A DNA stretch of 7,093 nt from Desulfuromonadales bacterium (lineage in GTDB: Bacteria; Desulfobacterota; Desulfuromonadia; Desulfuromonadales; BM103): the NCBI GenBank assembly GCA_030640215.1, contig DAOWJU010000250.1, forward strand, positions 1-7,093, read 5' to 3'. This document shows, piece after piece, positions 1 to 7,093 of this stretch (position 1 is the stretch's first letter; each line of letters starts with the position of its first letter). The notes beneath the pieces are model-generated. The model was not told the origin of the DNA. It was given only the letters and a program-made list of their open reading frames with translations, and made no database searches. A program made the position numbers and the translations under genes.

Positions 1-43
1 CATCAAGCAGCAGCAGTTTGATCTTTGCAAGGTCATCAGTCAT
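1..43 (-). CDS. kdsC: 3-deoxy-D-manno-octulosonate 8-phosphate phosphatase, N-terminal end only (continues beyond window)
   Basis: Only the first 14 codons are visible: MTDDLAKIKLLLLD. A short charged start followed by a hydrophobic beta strand ending in Asp is the opening of HAD-superfamily KdsC, where the usual continuation is DVDGVLTDG. The last visible base is G, as a Val or Gly codon needs. Asp14 would be the phosphorylated nucleophile. KdsC hydrolyses Kdo 8-phosphate to Kdo and phosphate in the cytoplasm. The ATG shares one base with the kdsD stop (TGATG), and an AGGGG ribosome-binding site lies inside the kdsD 3' end about 7 bases upstream, so translation is probably coupled. The assignment leans on position directly after kdsA-kdsD as well as on the short peptide; another HAD phosphatase cannot be excluded. 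Confidence 0.75.
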   Translation of the reverse strand, partial: MTDDLAKIKLLLLD

Positions 44-1022
44 CAGATAACCCCTGCCTTTAGCAAATCATGCAGATGAATAATTCCAACCGGTTTCTGC
101 TCTTCTTCTGATTCGAACACAAACAAAGAGGTTATCTGGTATTCCTCCATACGCTGCAACGATTTAGCGGCCAGGTTGGTGCGCAAAATACGCTTCGGCT
201 TGCCACCCATAAGTTGACAGATAGGTTGGTTGAGAACCTCAATCCCCTGCTCGATATTGCGTCGCAAATCACCATCAGTAAAGACGCCAAGCAGGTCTCC
301 CTGTTCATCAACAACCCCGGTAATCCCCAATTTTTTGCTGGAGATCTCATACAGTGCATCCTTTAACGGGGTACCTGCATTGACTGTCGGAATATCTTCA
401 CCCTTGTGCATGAGATCTTCAACCCGTAGCAGTAAACGTTTTCCTAACGCACCACCAGGGTGGTAAAGAGCAAAATCTTCTTCCTTAAAGCCTCTCTGTA
501 ACAGCAAAGCAACGGCCAGGGCGTCACCCATAGCCAGAGTCACTGTCGTACTCGCCGTCGGAGCCAATTGCAACGGACAAGCTTCTTCCTTGATCGAGAT
601 ATCAAGAAACACATCTCCAGCCCGGGCCAGAGTACTTTCATGATTGCCAGCCATGGCAATCAACGGTAACCCCATACGCTTGATAATTGGCAAAATGCGG
701 GTGATCTCTTCCGTCTCACCGGAGTTGGAGACCGCAATAACGAGATCGCCTTTCATCAGCATGCCAAGGTCGCCGTGGACCCCTTCTGCCGGATGAAGAA
801 AAATCGTCGGCGTGCCTGTCGAAGCCATAGTCGCCGCCATTTTCTGGCAGATCAGGCCGGACTTGCCCATCCCGCTAACAACTACGCGACCGGAACAAGC
901 CAAAACCATCTCGACCGCCTTGGCGAAGCGTTCATCCAAGCGTTCCGCAAGGGCAACAACAGCATCGGCCTCTACCTGAAGGACCTTACGGGCAGCATCT
1001 AAAATTTCAGTATATTTGTCCA

Positions 1023-1023
<1 letters not shown>
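43..1023 (-). CDS. kdsD: arabinose-5-phosphate isomerase (SIS domain plus two CBS domains)
   Basis: A 326-residue cytoplasmic enzyme that interconverts ribulose 5-phosphate and arabinose 5-phosphate, the first committed step to Kdo. The N-terminal SIS domain spans about residues 35-185. It holds the sugar-binding loop VVVSGMGKSG (48-57), the family stretch ASTGTPTIFLHPAEGVHGDL (67-86) and SNSGETEEI (99-107). Residues matching the catalytic set described for E. coli KdsD are present at a constant offset of 5: Lys54, His83, Glu106, Glu147 and His188 (in YHPGGALGKR). Two CBS domains follow (about 204-262 and 268-326), of the usual order and length. The ATG overlaps the kdsA stop by one base (TAATG), with a short AGG ribosome-binding site about 6 bases upstream. 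No key residue is missing. Paralogues such as GutQ share this fold, but the Kdo context favours KdsD. Confidence 0.96.
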
Positions 1024-3534
<2,511 letters not shown>

Positions 3535-3550
3535 GAAAACCCTTTATTGC

Positions 3551-3560
3551 TGAAATTTCA
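3551..3560. repeat. 10-bp perfect palindrome just after kdsB
   Basis: TGAAATTTCA is self-complementary and starts three bases downstream of the kdsB stop codon. It is too AT-rich and too short to be a terminator stem, and no T run follows. It may be a protein-binding half-site pair or chance. Confidence 0.2.
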
Positions 3561-3562
3561 CT

Positions 3563-4315
3563 CTATGAAGTGGAGGTCAGGAGAACCTTTACTCGCTCAA
3601 GATCTTCCGGTGTATCCACCCCCTGCCCCACTAGGTTGGTCTCTGCCACCTGAATCCGGTAGCCGTGCTCAAGGGCACGCAACTGTTCAAGGCATTCCTG
3701 GGTCTCCAGGGGCGTAGCCTGGAGGTGGGGGTATTGCAGCAGGAAATCACGGCGATAGACATAGAGCCCGACATGCTTGGCAGTCGCCAACTCATGCCAA
3801 CGCAGTTCAAGCTCGCTATTGAAATCACGAGGATAAGGTATCGGCGCGCGAGAGAAATAGAGCGCGAAGCCCTGCCGATCAGTCACCACTTTGACAACAT
3901 TCGGATTCAGATATTCCTGCATAGAGGTCAGAGGGGTCTTGAGCGTGCCCATAGGGATAGCACTATCAGCCAGCAACGGTGCCACAGCCGCCTCGATCAT
4001 GGCCGGATCAATCAAAGGCTCATCACCCTGCACATTCACGATCAGTTCATCATCAAGGCCTGCGGCGACTTCCGCAAGGCGATCGGTTCCGGTCGGATGG
4101 TCAGAACGGGTCATGGCGACATCGCCACCGAATAACTCAACCGCACGGGCAATGCGTTCATCGTCCGTAGCAACGATGACCCGGTCAACCGATTCACAGA
4201 GAGCAGAGCGTTCGTAGACCCACTGTATCATCGGCTTGCCACACAGGTCAGCAAGTGGTTTCCCAGGGAACCTCGTCGAGGCATAACGTGCCGGAATAAC
4301 AACTGTAACTCCCAT
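3563..4315 (-). CDS. kdsB: 3-deoxy-manno-octulosonate cytidylyltransferase (CMP-Kdo synthetase)
   Basis: A 250-residue cytoplasmic nucleotidyltransferase that activates Kdo with CTP to give CMP-Kdo and pyrophosphate, the donor for Kdo transfer to lipid A. The family signature is clear: [15 protein letters not shown] (7-21, nucleotide-binding start), [12 protein letters not shown] (72-83), NVQGDEPLI (94-102) with the Mg-binding Asp98, [12 protein letters not shown] (153-164), [13 protein letters not shown] (180-192), [13 protein letters not shown] (209-221) and [11 protein letters not shown] (232-242), where Asp234 is the likely second metal ligand. Length is normal. The ATG is fixed by the [10 protein letters not shown] opening. 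The best ribosome-binding site, AGGAG, is rather distant at 11 bases. It lies 88 bases after the oxidoreductase gene with no terminator visible between them, so some readthrough is possible. It uses the product of the next gene, pyrG. Confidence 0.97.
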   Translation of the reverse strand: MGVTVVIPARYASTRFPGKPLADLCGKPMIQWVYERSALCESVDRVIVATDDERIARAVELFGGDVAMTRSDHPTGTDRLAEVAAGLDDELIVNVQGDEPLIDPAMIEAAVAPLLADSAIPMGTLKTPLTSMQEYLNPNVVKVVTDRQGFALYFSRAPIPYPRDFNSELELRWHELATAKHVGLYVYRRDFLLQYPHLQATPLETQECLEQLRALEHGYRIQVAETNLVGQGVDTPEDLERVKVLLTSTS

Positions 4316-4331
4316 TACTTAAAGAACTCCT

Positions 4332-4346
4332 GGATTAACGGATTAA
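4332..4346. repeat. tandem direct repeat GGATTAA next to the kdsB ribosome-binding site
   Basis: GGATTAA occurs at 4332-4338 and again at 4340-4346, an eight-base period. The first copy abuts the AGGAG ribosome-binding site of kdsB on the minus strand. It could be a regulator site or simple AT-rich duplication; nothing in the sequence decides this. Confidence 0.3.
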
Positions 4347-4349
4347 ATA

Positions 4350-4380
4350 AATATACGCCTTGCCAACAAAAACCAGGCAA
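4350..4380 (-). promoter_or_regulatory. weak candidate promoter for the kdsB-led Kdo operon
   Basis: On the minus strand a TTGCCT (4375-4380) is followed after 19 bases by TATATT (4350-4355), ahead of kdsB. The -10 is good, but the spacer is longer than the ideal 17 bases. The -35 overlaps a short inverted repeat with arms TTGCC/GGCAA (4360-4364 and 4376-4380). That hairpin has a five-base stem and no T run, so it is not a terminator. The AT-rich gap fits a promoter region, but this exact site is a guess. Confidence 0.2.
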
Positions 4381-4403
4381 CAATCAAAAGACAAGAAACG
4401 AAC

Positions 4404-6239
4404 TTACAATAACTCCTGCATTTCCCGATCAAAAACTTCCCAAACTTTCTCATTCAGTTCCGCTAGAAATTCTGGAGTCGTCAACATGGGCATTTTGATA
4501 TTGGGATTTGGGCTTTCTGTTACTTCTGCAGGTAAACAAAATTCATCCTTGTCATACCCTTGGCGGAATTCAAGTGCCATACCGCGCAGAAAAGCTCGCT
4601 TCACAGCATCCTTGAGCTCCTGTTCCGTGACAATAACCCCATGTTCGGCCTTGAGACAGTCAACCACCATCGCCGTGCCAATGCCTTTCACAATGTCAAA
4701 AAACTTACAGAGACCAATCATGTCAAAACCGACGATCTGTAATTTGTCCTGCGTAATCGCCTCAACCCAGGACTTTGTGTCAGTCTTCCCCTCTCGAGCC
4801 AGCATGCCGTAAGTTCCCATCGACATATGCCCGCCAGCAATTGCCCATATGTAACCGGGGTTGGTTTCAGGCTGGTATGCAGCCAGCTCAAGCCCTTTGA
4901 CATGATAAGCGTAACCGGTTTCTCCCAAATCCACAGAGAGTCGCATCGAGCCACGGCCTATCTCTGGCGCTTTACCCTGCCCGGTCAGTTCAACAAGTCT
5001 CCTGATTCCGTCAAAATCCCCAAAGGTTATGCCATTTAGAATTGGGGTTTGCGGATGGCGTTCATTATAGCTGAGCACATAGGCCACGGTCACACCGACG
5101 GTGATTGCATCCATCCCATAGTTATCACAAAGGTGAATCAGTGCGGCGGCTTGTTCCGTTTCATGCAGACCAAGATTCGTACCAAGCAGATTGAGCGGCT
5201 CATAGTCAAACTTGGCAAGAAATTCTCCGGCACTACCATCTTCTTTACGCTTGTAGATATTATTGTGACAGGTGATTCCGCAACGGTAGCAGGCTTCCGA
5301 CTTGATCTCGTAAGACTTTTCAACCCTGCTCCGAAAGAGTCTTTCTGGAATATCATTGCCTTGTGGCCGGAAGTTATTCACCGGCACCGCATGAAAAGCC
5401 TGCAGGACCTCGTAAGCCGCCCAGGTTCCGCCTCCACCACCGCGCTTGATCGGTTGCAACCTTGCTGAACCACCACCCTTGATGACATTAACATTGGCTT
5501 TTTTGACTGGCTCGGGAGTACTGCCGAGTTTGTCGTTACTCTGAGCCACCAGGGCGAGTACATTTTTATAGCCCATAAGACTGCCCATACCGCCCCGACC
5601 GGCAAAACGGCTCTTATCTTCTTTTGACTTGAGCTGATTTTCAGTACTCAGCGCCACCGCACCGGCATAGACATTCTGCCAGTTTTCTCCCGCCGGGCCG
5701 ATCACTGCGAAATGAGCATCATCATACTCCTTTTGCAGCGACATAATTTTTTCGTGAGTCGTGAGACCAAGAAGGTGAACTGCGGGCTTAAGCTCCACAA
5801 CGGGGCCATCGTTGCCTTCCCGAATCACCATATAGACAGGTTGATCAGAACGATTTTCAAAGATGATCTCGTCGAGACCGGTCCATTTAAGTTTGGCTCC
5901 AAACTTACCGCTACCAGCAGACCACATAGCCGCCGGCAAGCCTTTTCTCGAGCCCTTGATCGGGCTGTAACCAGAGAAGTAAGTCCGCATGCCGGTCATG
6001 ACGTGGCTACCAGTCAGCAGACCGACGTTAACTATCAACGGATTTTCGTCGACATAGGCATCACAAATTTCACGTTTTTCCAAAAGCTGAAAGGAGCGGC
6101 CGAAACCACCGAGTACATCTTCAAGGTTAAGGCATGGCACCTCACCCATCTGCATGTCACCATTTTTCAGGTCCACCGTACAACGTCGGTAAAGAACAGA
6201 GGCAGGCTCAACCGCAGGTTTATCTGTCAAAAAACGCAC
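4404..6239 (-). CDS. tungsten-containing aldehyde:ferredoxin oxidoreductase family protein
   Basis: A 611-residue cytoplasmic oxidoreductase of the AOR family, which oxidises aldehydes to acids (or reduces acids) with ferredoxin at a W- or Mo-bispterin and a [4Fe-4S] cluster. The N-terminal pterin-binding domain runs to about residue 235 and ends in the conserved RFAGRGGMGSLMGYKNVLAL (211-230). Cluster ligands are Cys317, Cys320 and Cys324 (CYRCGITC) plus Cys511. The two family pterin motifs are present: DNYGMD (372-377) and DMIGLC (506-511). The stretch after VKGLELAAYQPETN (448-460) departs from the common AOR form; His471 may align with the conserved His there. It has a GTG start with AAGGAG eight bases upstream (6248-6253); no earlier in-frame ATG was seen. 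It lies 35 bases after the MoaD-like gene, probably in one operon. The substrate cannot be told; benzoyl-CoA reductase BamB belongs to the same superfamily, but no partner genes are seen. Confidence 0.93.
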   Translation of the reverse strand: MRFLTDKPAVEPASVLYRRCTVDLKNGDMQMGEVPCLNLEDVLGGFGRSFQLLEKREICDAYVDENPLIVNVGLLTGSHVMTGMRTYFSGYSPIKGSRKGLPAAMWSAGSGKFGAKLKWTGLDEIIFENRSDQPVYMVIREGNDGPVVELKPAVHLLGLTTHEKIMSLQKEYDDAHFAVIGPAGENWQNVYAGAVALSTENQLKSKEDKSRFAGRGGMGSLMGYKNVLALVAQSNDKLGSTPEPVKKANVNVIKGGGSARLQPIKRGGGGGTWAAYEVLQAFHAVPVNNFRPQGNDIPERLFRSRVEKSYEIKSEACYRCGITCHNNIYKRKEDGSAGEFLAKFDYEPLNLLGTNLGLHETEQAAALIHLCDNYGMDAITVGVTVAYVLSYNERHPQTPILNGITFGDFDGIRRLVELTGQGKAPEIGRGSMRLSVDLGETGYAYHVKGLELAAYQPETNPGYIWAIAGGHMSMGTYGMLAREGKTDTKSWVEAITQDKLQIVGFDMIGLCKFFDIVKGIGTAMVVDCLKAEHGVIVTEQELKDAVKRAFLRGMALEFRQGYDKDEFCLPAEVTESPNPNIKMPMLTTPEFLAELNEKVWEVFDREMQELL

Positions 6240-6274
6240 AATACTCGCTCCTTAAGTACACAACCGCTTAACGC

Positions 6275-6499
6275 TCAGCCACCTTCAACCATTGGCAGCA
6301 ACGACAGGACATCATTTTCTTCCAGGAGATGCTCAAAATCAACATGCGTATCATTAACCAGAAGGATATCGACATGCTCAGGCGGCAACTTCAGGTCAGT
6401 AATAACATCTCCAACGGTTGTCCCGGAAGGGTAATCCAAAAACTTTTCTTTGAAACGCCCGCATCGCAATACCGCATAAAGTTTCACTGCAACTTTCAC
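6275..6499 (-). CDS. MoaD/ThiS-family sulfur carrier protein
   Basis: A 74-residue ubiquitin-like protein ending in Gly-Gly (PMVEGG), the tail that is adenylated and thiocarboxylated in MoaD and ThiS. The pattern fits MoaD: a first strand (MKVAVKLYAVLR), the SGTTVGDVITDL segment (25-36), LLVNDTHVD (47-54) and ENDVLSLLPMVEGG at the C-terminus. In molybdopterin synthase MoaD donates sulfur to build the dithiolene of metal-binding pterin. Its place directly before the oxidoreductase suggests a dedicated carrier for that enzyme's tungstopterin; this is inference, since moaE or moeB partners are not in the window. The start is GTG, supported by AAGGGGG about five bases upstream. It is probably the first gene of the two-gene transcript. 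Confidence 0.88.
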   Translation of the reverse strand: MKVAVKLYAVLRCGRFKEKFLDYPSGTTVGDVITDLKLPPEHVDILLVNDTHVDFEHLLEENDVLSLLPMVEGG

Positions 6500-6544
6500 T
6501 TAAGCCCCCTTAACGACAAAGCTCCCAATGCAATCTGATTTCAC

Positions 6545-6573
6545 AGAATAACAACATACCGGCAAGACGGCAA
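6545..6573 (-). promoter_or_regulatory. candidate sigma70 promoter for the MoaD-like gene and oxidoreductase
   Basis: On the minus strand TTGCCG (6568-6573) and TATTCT (6545-6550) are separated by exactly 17 bases, each matching 4 of 6 consensus positions. It lies between the terminator of the upstream unit and the GTG start at 6499, giving a predicted leader of about 40 bases. Position and spacing are good; the matches are modest. Confidence 0.35.
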
Positions 6574-6584
6574 AAGAAACATAC

Positions 6585-6601
6585 AGGAACACACACTTCC
6601 T
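6585..6601. promoter_or_regulatory. AGGAA-N7-TTCCT inverted repeat upstream of the candidate promoter
   Basis: Five-base arms AGGAA (6585-6589) and TTCCT (6597-6601) flank an alternating CACACAC. The centre is about 20 bases upstream of the candidate -35 box, a place where activators often bind. It may be an operator for the oxidoreductase operon, but short arms make chance likely. Confidence 0.25.
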
Positions 6602-6615
6602 TGGGGAGAGATGTC

Positions 6616-6657
6616 AAAAAACAAAAATAGCCCCGTCAGAATACTTGAAGGGACTAT
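6616..6657 (-). terminator. intrinsic terminator after the ABC ATPase remnant
   Basis: On the minus strand the arm ATAGTCCC (6650-6657) pairs with GGGGCTAT (6627-6634): eight pairs including one G-T. The 15-base loop can pair further through TCA/TGA. A T tract (TTTTGTTTTTT, 6616-6626) follows at once. This is a classical Rho-independent terminator facing the same way as the ABC fragment, about 105 bases past its stop codon. It separates that unit from the MoaD-oxidoreductase operon. There is no matching T run for the plus strand. Confidence 0.8.
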
Positions 6658-6697
6658 CTTATGATAAAACGCAGGTTGTTTGACAAGGTAACGCGAA

Positions 6698-6723
6698 GCT
6701 GTTTGGCAGGGATGCCAATCAGC
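6698..6723. repeat. hairpin-forming inverted repeat downstream of the ABC fragment
   Basis: Arms GCTG-TTTGGCA and TGCCAAT-CAGC pair with six inner and four outer base pairs around one mismatch, closing a four-base loop (6709-6712, GGGA on the plus strand). A 10-bp palindrome GCAGGCCTGC (6722-6731) adjoins it. No T run follows on either strand, so it is not a standard terminator. It could protect an mRNA 3' end or be a remnant repeat. Confidence 0.45.
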
Positions 6724-6761
6724 AGGCCTGCGCCCTACTCCTGTTCCATTCAGCAGAAGAC

Positions 6762-6974
6762 TTAAGAGAGTGTTACCAATTTTTCGCGGGGTCCATCAGC
6801 AACCACACGCCCACCATCCAGAGCAATAATACGCTGAACCGTTGCAAGCATGATAGGGCTGTGGGTGGTCATGATCAGCACCGAAGAGCTATCCATAAGT
6901 TTCGGCAGGAGTTCAGCCAGCATCCGCTCACTTTCAGGGTCAAGTCCCAGGGTTGGCTCGTCCATGCATAGCAA
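6762..6974 (-). pseudogene. ABC transporter ATP-binding protein, C-terminal remnant
   Basis: About 70 codons encode the end of an ABC ATPase: Walker B LLCMDEP, the D-loop in GLDPES, the H-loop His38 in TTHS, and the usual last strands RIIALDGGRVVADGP. Walker A, the Q-loop and an intact LSGGQ signature are missing. A TAA stop (6975-6977) lies in frame directly before the Walker B Leu-Leu, where a normal gene would need some 130 or more further residues. The frame above that stop holds another 30 open codons (6978-7067) including Leu-Ser-Gly, then a second TAA at 7068-7070. Translation of a working ATPase from here is not possible. Causes may be truncation by recombination, point decay, or an assembly join near the window end. 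The transporter subfamily cannot be assigned; the ending resembles both ECF/metal importers and exporters. The intrinsic terminator at 6616-6657 suits it. Confidence 0.75.
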
Positions 6975-7093
6975 TTAGGTCGCCTCGCGGAATGCAACTA
7001 GCAACACCGCAATACCAGACAACTCCATCAACGGAACCATGGTAACGCTCTGACTTAAAAATTGGACTTATTCGAAGACCTCTGCGGGAGCAC
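6975..7093. other. unassigned sequence upstream of the ABC remnant, at the window edge
   Basis: This stretch does not continue the ABC ATPase in any frame I can recognise. On the minus strand one frame is open from the edge (7092) down to about 6950, overlapping the Walker B region, and includes HGSVDGVVWYCGVASCIP. The ABC-fragment frame carries stops at 6975-6977 and 7068-7070. Neither reading matches a family I know. No terminal inverted repeat of an insertion sequence, no tRNA and no attachment site can be supported from what is visible. Confidence 0.3.

Noticed and set aside
4360..4380. A terminator between the oxidoreductase and kdsB.
   Set aside because: The stem is only five pairs (TTGCC/GGCAA) and no T run follows in the direction of transcription.
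5712..6434. A 240-codon open frame on the plus strand.
   Set aside because: It is antisense to the oxidoreductase and the MoaD-like gene, has no recognisable motif, and its composition looks like a shadow of the minus-strand codons.
6541..6582. A 13-codon minus-strand open frame (MFLLPSCRYVVIL) as a leader peptide for the MoaD-like gene.
   Set aside because: The nearest ribosome-binding site is about 13 bases away, the frame overlaps the candidate promoter, and no attenuator follows.
6613..6618. A perfect TTGACA on the minus strand as a -35 box.
   Set aside because: It overlaps the T tract of the terminator, and no acceptable -10 box lies 16-19 bases downstream (the sequence there is GT repeats).
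6500..6761. A molybdenum/tungsten cofactor riboswitch in the leader of the MoaD-oxidoreductase operon.
   Set aside because: Most of this gap belongs to the upstream unit's terminator and hairpins; the leader after the candidate promoter is only about 40 bases, too short for that riboswitch.
7062..7082. A T-arm-like TTCGAAT with flanking partial pairing, suggesting a tRNA end or attachment site.
   Set aside because: The five-base stem has a mismatch, and no acceptor, anticodon or D arm can be drawn around it.

Overview
The window looks like chromosomal DNA from a Gram-negative anaerobe. It carries a cluster for making Kdo, the inner-core sugar of lipopolysaccharide, which implies an outer membrane. 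It also carries a tungsten-type aldehyde:ferredoxin oxidoreductase with a MoaD-like partner, which implies anaerobic metabolism. Gene order and protein style suggest a Desulfuromonadales/Geobacter-like deltaproteobacterium (Desulfuromonadota). This is an inference from content; no rRNA or other marker is present. Every recognisable gene lies on the minus strand, so transcription runs from high to low coordinates.

In the order of transcription: (1) 6975-7093, unassigned sequence at the window edge. (2) 6762-6974, the C-terminal remnant of an ABC transporter ATPase, with a stop codon immediately upstream of its Walker B motif; a hairpin at 6698-6723 and a good intrinsic terminator at 6616-6657 follow it. 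(3) A two-gene unit, a MoaD/ThiS-like sulfur carrier (6275-6499) and a W-type aldehyde:ferredoxin oxidoreductase (4404-6239), with a candidate sigma70 promoter at 6545-6573. (4) The Kdo/CTP cluster: kdsB (3563-4315), pyrG (1841-3454), kdsA (1023-1844), kdsD (43-1023) and the first 14 codons of kdsC (1-43), which continues past the window edge.

The Kdo genes form a nearly complete pathway. KdsD makes arabinose 5-phosphate, KdsA condenses it with phosphoenolpyruvate to Kdo 8-phosphate, KdsC removes the phosphate, and KdsB activates Kdo with CTP. PyrG makes that CTP. The pyrG-kdsA, kdsA-kdsD and kdsD-kdsC junctions each overlap by 1-4 bases, a strong sign of translational coupling. In the second unit, the small carrier with a C-terminal Gly-Gly probably donates sulfur for the dithiolene of the metal-binding pterin used by the oxidoreductase.

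Most of the window is ordinary core metabolism. The points worth a second look are the broken ABC ATPase and its unexplained upstream junction, the divergent oxidoreductase paired with its own MoaD, the inverted repeat in the pyrG leader, and the intergenic structures at 6500-6761. I found no CRISPR array, no RNA gene, no identifiable insertion sequence and no convincing new biological system.
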